Below, one piece after another: positions 42,956 to 52,182 of a stretch of DNA of 64,000 nt. The position numbers and the translations under genes are program-made. The stretch covers positions 2,108,001-2,172,000 of the forward strand of contig NZ_CP195847.1 of NCBI RefSeq assembly GCF_051513965.1, written 5' to 3'. Numbering within the stretch: the first letter of the stretch is position 1; each line of letters begins with the position of its first letter. The notes beneath the pieces are model-generated. The model did no database searches, was not told the DNA's origin, and worked only from the letters and a program-made list of their open reading frames with translations. The stretch comes from Paramicrobacterium sp051513965 (lineage in GTDB: Bacteria > Actinomycetota > Actinomycetes > Actinomycetales > Microbacteriaceae).

Positions 42956-43489
42956 ATGACTACGCTCACTCGTCGACAGTTGACCAAGACGGCCGCCTGG
43001 AGCGTGCCCGTCATCGCTGTCGCGGCCGCGACTCCCGCCGCCGCGGCATCCACAACGGCCCCCGCCTTCGACGCGCAGGTCGTCGGTTTCTGCCAGTCGA
43101 CGGGCGCACCCGGCGCGGTCTACGCTGCGTTCCAGATCTCGGCGACCACCCAGGAGCCGATTCCCGCAGGCCAGCTGGTCACCATCACGATGGACGACGA
43201 GACCAACGGCGGCCAGCTGACGACCGACTCAGTGACGACCTCAACGGAGGGCGGTACCGCCGGCATCTCTGGAATCTCCGTCTCGGCCGACAAGACCACG
43301 TGGACCGCGACGACAACGCGTGAGATCAGCGCGGATGACGTGCTGAATCTCTACATCATCGGGGTCGGCTTCAGCACCAACGGAGAGACAGCGGTCTGCA
43401 CCATCGCGGCGAACGACACCGACACGTCGAACAACACATCCACGATCACGCGCGTCGGCATCTTCGACGGACTCTGCCAGGTCAGTTAG
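42956..43489 (+). CDS. Secreted protein with Tat-type signal, function unknown
   Basis: A 177-residue protein. MTTLTRRQLTKTAAWSVPVIAVAAATPAAAAS is a Tat-like signal peptide of a kind common on small Microbacteriaceae exoproteins. The mature ~145 residues are Thr/Ser/Asp-rich with beta-strand character and three cysteines (GFCQSTGAP, TAVCTIAAND, GLCQVS). GAGAGGAA lies just before ATG 42956. The leader contains GATAACTA twice, 24 bases apart (near 42860 and 42884). No family recognised. Confidence 0.7.
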   Translation: MTTLTRRQLTKTAAWSVPVIAVAAATPAAAASTTAPAFDAQVVGFCQSTGAPGAVYAAFQISATTQEPIPAGQLVTITMDDETNGGQLTTDSVTTSTEGGTAGISGISVSADKTTWTATTTREISADDVLNLYIIGVGFSTNGETAVCTIAANDTDTSNNTSTITRVGIFDGLCQVS

Positions 43490-43505
43490 GCCCTGCGCTG
43501 TCAGG

Positions 43506-44333
43506 TCAGAGGATCTCGAGCGGAACCGCGTGTGAGGGCGCCGGAAAGGCCGCGTCGATTTCGGCAAGATCCGTGGCTGTGAGCTCCAGCGTCAGCGCCC
43601 TCGCGTTCTCTCGAACGTGCTCTCGCGTCGATGCCTTCGGTATGGCGATGACGTCGCCCTCGTGGATCGCCCAGGCGACGAGCACCTGCGCAATGCTCGC
43701 ATCGTGGCGCTCCGCGACGCTCTGCAGCACCGGGTCACCCAGAAGGCGCCCCTGCTCGATCGGCGAATAGGCCATCGTCGCGATCGTGGGCCGTGCGCTG
43801 CGCTGCATGGGAAGCAGGTCGAATTCCAGGCCGCGTCGGGAGGGGTTGTAGAGTACCTGGTTCACGAGTGGTGCCGAGGGAAATGCGCCGAGCTCATCGG
43901 CATCCACATTGCTCACACCCCACGCACCGATGAGATCACGTTCGATGAGCTCCTCGAACGCGTCGACGGTCTCGCTCAGAGGGTGCGACCCCATCCAGTG
44001 CAACAGGTAGAGGTCGATGCGGTCCGTTCCGAGCTCGCGCAGCGACCGCTCGCAGGCCTCAATGGTGCCGCGCCTGGAGGCATTCATCGGCAGCACCTTG
44101 TCGACCAGATACACCTCGTCGCGTACGGGTGCGATCGCTTCGCCGACGAGGTTCTCCGAGCGCCCGTCACCGTACATCTCTGCGGTGTCGACGAGACGGA
44201 GCCCGAGTTCGACGCCCTCTCTGAGCGTCGCGATCTCTTCGGCGCGCGTGCGTGGGTCGTCGCCGATGTACCAGGTTCCCTGTCCGACCGCCGGCAGCGT
44301 CGTGCCGTCGGCCAGCGTCACTGTGCGTGTCAT
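43506..44333 (-). CDS. Aldo/keto reductase
   Basis: A 275-residue NADPH-dependent (beta/alpha)8 reductase. Catalytic tetrad positions are visible: Asp and Tyr in LVDTAEMYGDGRSENLVGEAI, Lys in VYLVDKVLPMNA and His in DLYLLHWMG. NADP-binding residues fall in VIAIPKASTREHVRENA. Substrate unknown. ATG 44333 lies six bases after TAGCAT (leaderless pattern). It converges with the secreted-protein gene. Confidence 0.9.
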   Translation of the reverse strand: MTRTVTLADGTTLPAVGQGTWYIGDDPRTRAEEIATLREGVELGLRLVDTAEMYGDGRSENLVGEAIAPVRDEVYLVDKVLPMNASRRGTIEACERSLRELGTDRIDLYLLHWMGSHPLSETVDAFEELIERDLIGAWGVSNVDADELGAFPSAPLVNQVLYNPSRRGLEFDLLPMQRSARPTIATMAYSPIEQGRLLGDPVLQSVAERHDASIAQVLVAWAIHEGDVIAIPKASTREHVRENARALTLELTATDLAEIDAAFPAPSHAVPLEIL

Positions 44334-44359
44334 GCGCCCATGCTACCGACGGGCCAGAG

Positions 44360-45586
44360 TCAGTCAGAGAGCGCGGGAACACTCCGCGGCCGCACGATGG
44401 TCCACAGTGCGAGGATCGCGACGGAGGCTGTCCCGATCATGACCCCTGACATGGTCTGGGTGCTGACGCCGAGTGCGCCGACGATAGGCGAGATGATGCC
44501 CGCGACGCCGAAGTTCAGAGCGCCCAGCAGAGACGCTGCGGTGCCCGCCTCGTGCCCGTGGTTGACGAGACCGAGTACCTGCACAGCCGGGAAGGTGAAG
44601 CCGCAGCACATGATGAAGAAGAACAGCGGAATGAGGATGCCGAGCAGACCGGCGTCCGTGAACGCGAGACCGAACATCGTGATGGCCGAGAAGACCTGCA
44701 CGATCGTCGTCGTGGCGAGCACCCACTGCGGGCCGAACCAGCGCATGAGGCGCGAGGAGATCTGCACGCCGATGACGACGCCTATCGAGTTGGCGCCGAA
44801 AAGAAAGCCGTACTGCTGGGCATCCATGGCATAGAGCTCTTGGAAGAGAAACGACGAGCTCGACAGATACGAGAAGAGCCCGGAGAAGTTCATCGCGCCC
44901 ATGATCGCGACTCCGACGAAGATGCGGTCGCTGAACACGTTGCGGTAGCGCTCGCCGATGGTGCTGTGGCCTTTGCCCGTGCGCCGCTCCTTCGGGAGCG
45001 TCTCGACGACGAACAGCGAGACGCAGATCACGACGATGAGCCCGTATGCGGCGAGAAACCAGAAGAGGCCGCGCCACGGCATGATGAGGAGCAGCTGAGA
45101 GCCGAGGACGGGTGCGAGAATCGGGGCGAGGCCGTTCACCAGTGCGAGGCGCGAGAGCATCCTCACGAGTGGCTTGCCACCGAACAGGTCACGCACAAGG
45201 GCCATCGCGACGACGCCACCCGCAGCGGCACCGGCTCCCTGTGTCACACGGAAGATCGTGAGCAGCACGACGTCGGTTGAGACCGAAGCGCCGAGACTGG
45301 AGAAGATGTGCACGCTCGTCGCGATGATGAGCGGCAGCCTCCGTCCGACCTTGTCGCTCCACGGACCCATGAACAGCTGACCGACGGCGAACCCGATCGT
45401 GGTGCCGGTCAGCGTCAGCTGAATGACGGAGTCGGGCACCGCGAACTCCTCCGTCAGCACGGGGAACGCGGGCAGATACAGATCGATCGTGAATGGCCCG
45501 AGCGCGGTGAGTGCGCCGAGCACGAGTACGTAGACCAGGCGCTGGCGGCCGGTCAGAGAGTCACCGGGGTGAACGACAGATGTCAC
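44360..45586 (-). CDS. Bcr/CflA-type multidrug efflux protein (MFS)
   Basis: A 408-residue drug:proton antiporter with twelve helices. Recognised by ALGPFTIDLYLPAFPVLTEEFAVPDSVIQLTLTGTTIGFAVGQLFMGPWSDKVGRRLPLI and RVTQGAGAAAGGVVAMALVRDLF, both characteristic of Bcr/CflA. AAGGA precedes GTG 45586. A 16-bp palindrome lies 59-74 bases upstream and may be its operator. Confidence 0.9.
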   Translation of the reverse strand: MTSVVHPGDSLTGRQRLVYVLVLGALTALGPFTIDLYLPAFPVLTEEFAVPDSVIQLTLTGTTIGFAVGQLFMGPWSDKVGRRLPLIIATSVHIFSSLGASVSTDVVLLTIFRVTQGAGAAAGGVVAMALVRDLFGGKPLVRMLSRLALVNGLAPILAPVLGSQLLLIMPWRGLFWFLAAYGLIVVICVSLFVVETLPKERRTGKGHSTIGERYRNVFSDRIFVGVAIMGAMNFSGLFSYLSSSSFLFQELYAMDAQQYGFLFGANSIGVVIGVQISSRLMRWFGPQWVLATTTIVQVFSAITMFGLAFTDAGLLGILIPLFFFIMCCGFTFPAVQVLGLVNHGHEAGTAASLLGALNFGVAGIISPIVGALGVSTQTMSGVMIGTASVAILALWTIVRPRSVPALSD

Positions 45587-45644
45587 AGGGGTCCTTGCCG
45601 GAAGATGGCGTGAGATTTCGCAGGTCGGAGTGCGTCGGTCGGCA

Positions 45645-45660
45645 CTCGAATCGATTCGAG
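45645..45660. promoter_or_regulatory. 16-bp perfect palindrome upstream of the efflux gene
   Basis: CTCGAATCGATTCGAG reads identically on both strands. It lies in the 78-bp gap between the ROK gene stop (45665) and the efflux start (45586), in a position suited to a dimeric repressor. Confidence 0.5.
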
Positions 45661-45664
45661 GAAA

Positions 45665-46846
45665 CTACTCTACTGGATGCCGCGAGGCCGCGCCCACCCT
45701 CGCAGCGGGATCATCGAGGACGTTCTCAAACACGAGCTCAGCCGCCCCGATGAGCAGAATCTGGTCGCCGAGGGCGGCCCGGACGATCTTCACGTCGTCG
45801 AAGGCGGGACCGAGCGTCTGCACGCCGACCAGCTGCGTCATCTTCTCGGGGCGAGCGTCGAAGAGCGCACCGAGAAAGCCTCCGAGTACGACGAGTGCGG
45901 GGTTGAGAATGTTGATCGTGTTGCGCAGCGCCGTCGACAGCATGTCGACCTGCCGATCGATCTCAGCGATGGCGTCCGGGTCGTCGGTCTCGCGAAGCGC
46001 CTGCTCGAGCTGATCAGAGTCGGATGCCGGCACGCCGAGTGCCTCCAGCAGCCGCGTGCGGTTGACTTCGTCCTCCAGGGTCGCCCCGGGCACGGCGGCA
46101 CCGGCGACGCGCGTGTGTCCGAACTCCCCCGCGAATCCGCCGATGCCGCCGAGCAGCTCTCCACCGACGATCATGCCGCCGCCGATGCCGCTCGCGCCGC
46201 CGTTCAGGTATACGAGGTCGGAGACGCCTTCGCCTGCGCCAAAGCTGCGTTCGGCGACGGCCCCGAGACTGGCGTCATTGCCGGCCCAGCACTCGAGCCC
46301 GGTTGCGTCGGCGAGCATCTGGGCGAACGGAACATCTGTCCAGTCGAGATGCGGGGCGAGACGAACCAGTCCGTCAGAGCTGCGCACGAGACCCGGAACC
46401 GCCGCTCCGAGCCCCAGAACGACGGCATGGTCGGGCAGATCCGCGGAGATCTCTCGCACGAGGGATGCCGTGACAGCGACGGCCTCCTCGGGAGTGGGCG
46501 TGGCGTCCATCTCGCAGCGGATCTGTGCGCGGACGACGGCGTCGAGTCCGACGACCGCGACTGTGACGGCATCCACCTCGGGGTTCACTGCGAACGCTAC
46601 GGCTGCCCGGTTGGGTCTGACCAGGGGCGAGGGACGGCCGACGCGTTTGGTCTGTGCGGGCTCTTCCTCGACGGCGAGCCCGAGGTCGACGAGTTCGCCG
46701 ACGAGAGCGGCGATGGTCGATCGGTTGAGACCGGTCAGTGCGGTCAGCCGCGACCGGGAGAGTCCGCCGCTGCGGTGCACCAGTTCGACGACCGTCGCGA
46801 GGTTGTGTCGGCGAACGGTGTCGAGGTTGTTTCCGCGGGCTGCCAC
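45665..46846 (-). CDS. ROK-family transcriptional regulator
   Basis: A 393-residue protein. An N-terminal winged helix (RRHNLATVVELVHRSGGLSRSRLTALTGLNRSTIAALVGELVDLGL) is joined to a ROK sugar-kinase-like domain (VLGLGAAVPGLV, WAGNDASLGAVAERSFGAG, YLNGGASGIGGGMIVGGELLGGIGGFAGEFGH). The zinc-binding CxCGxxGC stretch normally after the GH motif is missing: here it reads GHTRVAGAAVPGATLEDE. GTG 46846 lies six bases after TAGAGT, which overlaps the stop codon of the upstream LacI gene. Confidence 0.88.
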   Translation of the reverse strand: MAARGNNLDTVRRHNLATVVELVHRSGGLSRSRLTALTGLNRSTIAALVGELVDLGLAVEEEPAQTKRVGRPSPLVRPNRAAVAFAVNPEVDAVTVAVVGLDAVVRAQIRCEMDATPTPEEAVAVTASLVREISADLPDHAVVLGLGAAVPGLVRSSDGLVRLAPHLDWTDVPFAQMLADATGLECWAGNDASLGAVAERSFGAGEGVSDLVYLNGGASGIGGGMIVGGELLGGIGGFAGEFGHTRVAGAAVPGATLEDEVNRTRLLEALGVPASDSDQLEQALRETDDPDAIAEIDRQVDMLSTALRNTINILNPALVVLGGFLGALFDARPEKMTQLVGVQTLGPAFDDVKIVRAALGDQILLIGAAELVFENVLDDPAARVGAASRHPVE

Positions 46847-46855
46847 GCTCCGACT

Positions 46856-47914
46856 CTAGCGGCGCCCACGCTGGCCGGGGTGACGGCTCGCGCCAGGCTT
46901 AACTGGCAACGGTGCATCACCGACAGAGCCACGAGACTCATAGCGAGGCGGAATCAACTCAACATGCGGAGCAACTTCACCTTCGAGCTGTTCCACCAGC
47001 AGTTCCACTCCTCGATTGCAGCTTTCCTCCGCGATAAGCGGAATGACGTCTAGAGGCGGGGAAAATCGTGACGTGTCGAAACTCGAACATGCCGAAATCA
47101 CAGAGAGATCCTCTGGAACGGAGATACCACGATCGTCCAGTTCATCAAGCGCGGACGTCTGAATCGGTTCCTCGCAATTCATGACGAGAGCCGTCATGTT
47201 AGGCAGTTTTTCGAACAGTTCATCAAGTGCGTCCCTCACACCGGCCGGTCCATGTCCAGGCAGAGCAATTGCACTCTTCACTTTCTGCTCAGCCGCGGCT
47301 TCTTCAAAACCAGCGCGGAAGCGATGAGGAAAATTGGAACCTCTCTCGTAGATGCGCGGTGGATGCCCCAGCATCCCAATAGACCGATGCCCCCTGTCCG
47401 CGAGTCGCGCGACAGACAGCTCCGCAGCTTTCCGGAAGTCAAGATCAACACACAGCAGGCCCTCTGTGTTGTCCGGTATCCCAATGACAGTCGCAGGAAG
47501 ATCAATGTCGTGCATCAGGTGAGCACGCTCATCGTTCCTCGCCACATCGAGCACGATCACACCGTCCACCAGTCTGCTTGCCGCAACCCGTTGCAATCCC
47601 CCTGTTGCTTCATCCTCGGTGAGCAGCAGGACGTCATAATCGAATCTCCGCGCTGCCTGGGCAACGGCGAGAACGAATGCCATGTGTGCGGGCGCGTACG
47701 TATCGGGCCGAAAGGGAGCGCTCAGCGCAAAGATATGAGTCGTTGTGCCTGCCAGCATCCGCGCACCGGCATTGGGGCGGTAGCCGAGCTCTCTTACAGC
47801 TTCCGCGATCCGCTGGCGCGTTTGTTCCCCAATCGAACGCTTGCCGCTCAGCGCATAAGACACGGTGCTGATCGACACCCCTGCCGCCTTCGCGACATCA
47901 TGAATGTTGGCCAC
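46856..47914 (-). CDS. LacI-family regulator of the xyloside operon
   Basis: A 352-residue repressor. The head ANIHDVAKAAGVSISTVSYALSGKRSIGEQTRQRIAEAVRELGYRPN is canonical and is followed by a ligand-binding domain (HIFALSAPFRPDTYAPAHMAFVLAVAQAARRFDYDVLLLTEDE). GTG 47914 is preceded by a G-run that may serve as ribosome site. It is the last gene after the GH31 glycosidase on the minus strand. The DNA is poorer in G+C than the window average. Confidence 0.9.
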   Translation of the reverse strand: MANIHDVAKAAGVSISTVSYALSGKRSIGEQTRQRIAEAVRELGYRPNAGARMLAGTTTHIFALSAPFRPDTYAPAHMAFVLAVAQAARRFDYDVLLLTEDEATGGLQRVAASRLVDGVIVLDVARNDERAHLMHDIDLPATVIGIPDNTEGLLCVDLDFRKAAELSVARLADRGHRSIGMLGHPPRIYERGSNFPHRFRAGFEEAAAEQKVKSAIALPGHGPAGVRDALDELFEKLPNMTALVMNCEEPIQTSALDELDDRGISVPEDLSVISACSSFDTSRFSPPLDVIPLIAEESCNRGVELLVEQLEGEVAPHVELIPPRYESRGSVGDAPLPVKPGASRHPGQRGRR

Positions 47915-47981
47915 GTCCCCCCACTTCTCATACCCCAGGACCGGGTTGTCGAAATTCAGATTAAGCCCTCAGGCCTGTTGA

Positions 47982-50276
47982 TTAGCGGATCACGTGCCAC
48001 GTCCAGTCTGCCGCAACGCTACTGTCAACGCGTACCTCCGAACCTGACCAGGAGACAGTAAATGCGGTCTCGCGGCCATCAGGGGTCGTCACCGTTATTC
48101 TGCGGGACTCATCACTTTGAGACGGGTAGACGGCAAGATCCAGGCCTTCAAGGTAGTCGTAATCGGGGCGGTCAGTTCGTGCGCCAAGCGGCAGCACTGA
48201 TCCTTCGCGAACCCAGAGCGGGATGCTGTCGAACGCGTGCGTCTCAGTGCGCCACGAACCGCCGGCGACAATCTCCCCCGTGAAAAAGTTCGTCCATCGC
48301 CCTGCCGGCAAGTAGTACTGCACCTCACCGGACGCGCTGAACACCGGCGCCACCAAAAGCTGCGACCCAATCATGTACTGTCTGTCGAGATAATCCACCG
48401 CTGGATCATTCGGGAACTCAAGTTGCATGGGCCGCATCACCGGCAAACCAGTCATATGTGTTTCCCGACCGACTTGCAACAGGTACGGCATGAGCCGGTT
48501 CTTGAGCTGGGCGAATAAACGCGTGACCTCGACGGCGCTCTGACCGGGCTCTTCAGCCCCGTCATCAAAGAGCCAGGGCACACGGTAACTCGTCGAGCCA
48601 TGGAGTCTCGAGTGGCTCGACAGCAGTCCAAACGCAACCCACCGCTTGAAAACGGCGGAATCCGGCATCCCCTCGAAGCCACCGATGTCATGGCTCCAGA
48701 ACCCGAAGCCGCTCATCGCGAGCGAGAGGCCGCCACGAAGCGTTTCAGCCATTGACTCGAAGCTTGAGGAATTATCTCCTCCCCAATGCACGGGCATCTG
48801 CTGGCCACCGGCCGTCGCCGAGCGCGCGAACAGTACGGCCTCGCCCTTTCCTCGGTACTCCTCGAGCACCTCGAAGACCGCCTTGTTGTACAGCTGCGTA
48901 TACAGGTTATGCATGGCGGCGGGATCAGTACCGTCGAACCAAACCACATCGGTTGGAATCCGCTCACCAAAGTCCGTCTTGATTGCATCGACGCCCTGCT
49001 CCAGCAGCGTTCTGATCTTTCCTTGGTACCACGTGACTGCGTCCGGATTTGTGAAGTCGATGAGCGCCATGCCCGACTGCCACATGTCCCACTGCCAGAC
49101 GTCTCCATTTTGCTTCTTCACAAGGTAATCCCCCGCAAGGGCCTCCTCGAAAGCGGAACCACGCTGGGCGATGTATGGGTTCATCCACACGCTCACGCGC
49201 AGATCCTTGCCGTGGAGACGCGCGAGCATCCCATCCGGATCAGGAAACACTCGAGTGTCCCATTCGAAGTCTGTCCAGTTGAATTCACGCATCCAGAAGC
49301 AGTCGAAGTGGAAGACGCTCAGCGGCAAGTCGCGCTCGATCATTCCGTCGATGAACCGCGACACCGTCTTTTCGTCGTAGTTCGTTGTGAAACTCGTCGA
49401 CAGCCAGAGGCCATACGACCATGCGGGAACCTCTGCGGGGCGACCGGTCAGCTGTGTGTAGCGCTCAATCACATCGGCCGGTGTCGGCCCGTCGATCACG
49501 AAGTACTCGAGCACCTCCCCAGGAACGGAAAACTGCACCTGTTCGACTGCTTCACTGCCCACTTCGAAAGAGACATGCTCCGAGTGATTTACGAGAACGC
49601 CGTACCCGCGGTTAGTGAGGTAGAACGGAACGCTCTTGTACGCCTGCTCACTCGAAGTCCCACCATCGGCATTCCAAATATCTACGGTCTGGCCGTTCTT
49701 GATGAGCGGGCCGAATCGTTCCCCCAAACCATAAACGAGCTCGCCCACGCTGAGCGAAAGCTGCCCATGAAGATACCGAGTTGCTGTTGGCCGACCGTCA
49801 GCTGACGCACCCACTTCACCTACGGGCTCAATGACGATGGCAGCGTCTGGTGCCAAGTCCATGCGGCCGATCGATTTTCGGCCACTGCGAGTCAGCTCTC
49901 GACCATTCGACGCGAATGACAGATTCCACGGACTTCCCGCTTCAACACGAGCCGTGAGCGACCCGCTGATCAACGCACCCCCAGCGCTGTCGATTCTGAT
50001 CTCGGGTTCAACATTGACCGCGCCCGGCAGTTCAAATCCTCGATGATGGGCTGAGCCGAGATGGTTCTCAATGCGCACTGCGATGACGCCGTCGAGCGGG
50101 CTCGACAGCGACACAGTGAGTGCAGGCCGGTTGAGCGTGTCTCCACGCGTCGCAATGACTCGTGTCGGAGCCGTCACACGAAGTGACTGCCCCACCCGCT
50201 CGATGTCGTATGCCTCTTGGGCGTACAGCGCGGTCACGCCCGTGCGGGTCTGCCAGAATCCGTCGGTGAACTTCAT
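47982..50276 (-). CDS. yicI: Alpha-xylosidase, glycoside hydrolase family 31 (YicI-like)
   Basis: A 764-residue GH31 enzyme close in length to E. coli YicI (772). An N-terminal beta-sandwich leads to the barrel with YGLWLSTSFTTNYDEKTVSRFIDGM and LSVFHFDCFWMREFNWTDFEWD. The nucleophile Asp lies in GVDAIKTDFGERIPTDVVW and the acid/base Asp in VHWGGDNSSSFESMAETLRGGLS. It removes alpha-linked xylose from xyloglucan-type oligosaccharides. No signal peptide, so it is cytoplasmic after import. ATG 50276 overlaps the permease stop. Confidence 0.92.
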   Translation of the reverse strand: MKFTDGFWQTRTGVTALYAQEAYDIERVGQSLRVTAPTRVIATRGDTLNRPALTVSLSSPLDGVIAVRIENHLGSAHHRGFELPGAVNVEPEIRIDSAGGALISGSLTARVEAGSPWNLSFASNGRELTRSGRKSIGRMDLAPDAAIVIEPVGEVGASADGRPTATRYLHGQLSLSVGELVYGLGERFGPLIKNGQTVDIWNADGGTSSEQAYKSVPFYLTNRGYGVLVNHSEHVSFEVGSEAVEQVQFSVPGEVLEYFVIDGPTPADVIERYTQLTGRPAEVPAWSYGLWLSTSFTTNYDEKTVSRFIDGMIERDLPLSVFHFDCFWMREFNWTDFEWDTRVFPDPDGMLARLHGKDLRVSVWMNPYIAQRGSAFEEALAGDYLVKKQNGDVWQWDMWQSGMALIDFTNPDAVTWYQGKIRTLLEQGVDAIKTDFGERIPTDVVWFDGTDPAAMHNLYTQLYNKAVFEVLEEYRGKGEAVLFARSATAGGQQMPVHWGGDNSSSFESMAETLRGGLSLAMSGFGFWSHDIGGFEGMPDSAVFKRWVAFGLLSSHSRLHGSTSYRVPWLFDDGAEEPGQSAVEVTRLFAQLKNRLMPYLLQVGRETHMTGLPVMRPMQLEFPNDPAVDYLDRQYMIGSQLLVAPVFSASGEVQYYLPAGRWTNFFTGEIVAGGSWRTETHAFDSIPLWVREGSVLPLGARTDRPDYDYLEGLDLAVYPSQSDESRRITVTTPDGRETAFTVSWSGSEVRVDSSVAADWTWHVIR

Positions 50277-51154
50277 TACTTGACTGCTCCTGCGGTGATA
50301 CCCCGGGTGAGGGTGCGTTGGAAGATGAGAAAGAAGATGAGGGTCGGAATGAGACCGAGCAATGCCGATGCGCTCGTGGTGGTCACGTCCATGAGACGAT
50401 CTCCCTGCAGTACGGTGATCGCAACAGGAACTGTCTGCGTGGAATTGCTGATCAAGAATGTGAGCGGAATCAGGAATTCATTCCACGTCCAGATGAAGAA
50501 GAAGATCAGCAGCACACTCAAAGTGGGGCGAGAGATCGGAAATACAACGGTCCAGAGGATGCGCCACCGGCTGGCTCCATCAAGGGATGCTGCCTCGAGC
50601 AGTTCTTTCGGAAACGTACCGTACACAGAGGCAAGCAAGTAGGTGCCAAACGCAGATTGGATGACGGTGAAGATAATGATGATTGCCCATTGGCTGTCGT
50701 ACAGCCCTACCTGCTTGAACATGAAGTACAGCGGATAGAGCAGCACCTCCTGCGGCAGCATGTTCGCCAGCAGGATGAGCACGACGATCCAGGTGCGTCC
50801 CTTTACCCGGCCGATCCCCAGGGCAAAGGCATTGAGCATCGATATCACCACTGCGAAAACCGCGACGAGCCCGGAGATATAGATGCTGTTCCACAGCTTC
50901 TCGGGAAAGTTGACGCGCTCCCAGAACGAGGTGAGGCCATCCGTGTAGAGCTCAGTGGGCAGAGAGAGCGGACCAGAGGTGGCGTAGTCCTCAGGTGATT
51001 TGAACGAATTGATGAGAATCATCAAGAACGGCACGGCAATAAAAAAGCCGATCACGAGAGCGACAACGAGTATGGCCCAATCGCTTGCGGTCTTGCGACT
51101 CCGACCTCGGGTGCGTCTCCCTGACTTCCCGGTTGTCATCAGCTCTGTAGTCAT
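50276..51154 (-). CDS. Sugar ABC transporter permease (CUT1, MalG type)
   Basis: A 292-residue permease with six helices and the loop ELLEAASLDGASRWRILWTVVFPISRPTL. Ends FQRTLTRGITAGAVK. It overlaps the upstream permease by four bases (ATGA) and the GH31 gene by one. Confidence 0.92.
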   Translation of the reverse strand: MTTELMTTGKSGRRTRGRSRKTASDWAILVVALVIGFFIAVPFLMILINSFKSPEDYATSGPLSLPTELYTDGLTSFWERVNFPEKLWNSIYISGLVAVFAVVISMLNAFALGIGRVKGRTWIVVLILLANMLPQEVLLYPLYFMFKQVGLYDSQWAIIIIFTVIQSAFGTYLLASVYGTFPKELLEAASLDGASRWRILWTVVFPISRPTLSVLLIFFFIWTWNEFLIPLTFLISNSTQTVPVAITVLQGDRLMDVTTTSASALLGLIPTLIFFLIFQRTLTRGITAGAVK

Positions 51155-52110
51155 CTTGCCTGCTCCTCTTTGCGCTCAAGGCGACTCTGGAAGACGATGA
51201 AGACGATGCTGACAATCGCGATCACAATGGTGAGTGCCGTCGCGATGGTCGCGCCGTAGCCGACCTGCTGTGATTGAAAGAACTCGCTGTAGGCGTAGTA
51301 GGCGGGGACGATCGTCGATGTCCCTGGGCCCCCGCCGGTGAGCGCATACACGGGACCGAAGACCTTCAACGCCGCAATCGTGCACGTCAGTACGACGACG
51401 AAGATCTCAGGACGGATGATGCTCATGGTGATGGCTTGGAACCGCTGGAACCAGTTGGCACCATCAAGTTCCGCTGCTTCATAGAGTTCGGGATCGACGC
51501 GCTGCAGCGCAGCCATGAAGATCACAACCGGGTAGCCCAGCTGCACCCAGATCATGATGACCATGATGCTTATCAGCGCTGTATCCGGACTGCCCAGCCA
51601 ATTGTGCTGAAAATTCTCCAATCCGATCCCGCCAAGCACATTGTTGAGAGCGCCGTTCTGCGGACGCAGAATCCACCCGATCACGATGGCGGCGATCACA
51701 GAGGGCATGATTTGCGGCAGATAATATGTAGCGCGCAGGAAACTTGCGATCTTGCCGCCAAATTTTCGCCCTATGAGGTCGAAGAGCATTGCCGCCAGAA
51801 CAAGCCCGAGCAACGTCGGTAGCACGACCATCGCGAGGATCATGGCAATCGAGTTGACGAACGACGTCCAGAACGTGGCATCGCCGAAGAGCTTTACCCA
51901 GTTCGCGAGTCCGACCCACTCCGGAGGTTTGATTCCCCGGTAATCAGTAAACGATAGGTAGATGTTCCAGAACAGCGGGATCACGATGATCACTGTGAGC
52001 AGGGCGAGGCCGGGAATCAGGTAGTACCAGTAGGTGCGCGACGTGGCCCCAGGGATGATCCCGTCAGGCGCCCTGCGATGCGCGCGGACACGTTCAGCTG
52101 TTGTCACCAT
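51151..52110 (-). CDS. Sugar ABC transporter permease (CUT1, MalF type)
   Basis: A 319-residue permease, six helices, with ELYEAAELDGANWFQRFQAITMSIIRPE as the ATPase-contact loop and PLFWNIYLSFTDYRGIKPPEWVGLANWVKLFGDATFW early on. ATG 52110 follows AAGGA; an earlier in-frame ATG at 52179 lies almost at the stop of the binding-protein gene and lacks a site. No ATPase gene is present locally. Confidence 0.9.
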   Translation of the reverse strand: MVTTAERVRAHRRAPDGIIPGATSRTYWYYLIPGLALLTVIIVIPLFWNIYLSFTDYRGIKPPEWVGLANWVKLFGDATFWTSFVNSIAMILAMVVLPTLLGLVLAAMLFDLIGRKFGGKIASFLRATYYLPQIMPSVIAAIVIGWILRPQNGALNNVLGGIGLENFQHNWLGSPDTALISIMVIMIWVQLGYPVVIFMAALQRVDPELYEAAELDGANWFQRFQAITMSIIRPEIFVVVLTCTIAALKVFGPVYALTGGGPGTSTIVPAYYAYSEFFQSQQVGYGATIATALTIVIAIVSIVFIVFQSRLERKEEQAR

Positions 52111-52182
52111 CAGAAGTCCTTGGATTCGGTGAGAGGGAGTGAATGGATGCTGCAGAGCAGAGCGCCGCAGCATCCACACAGC

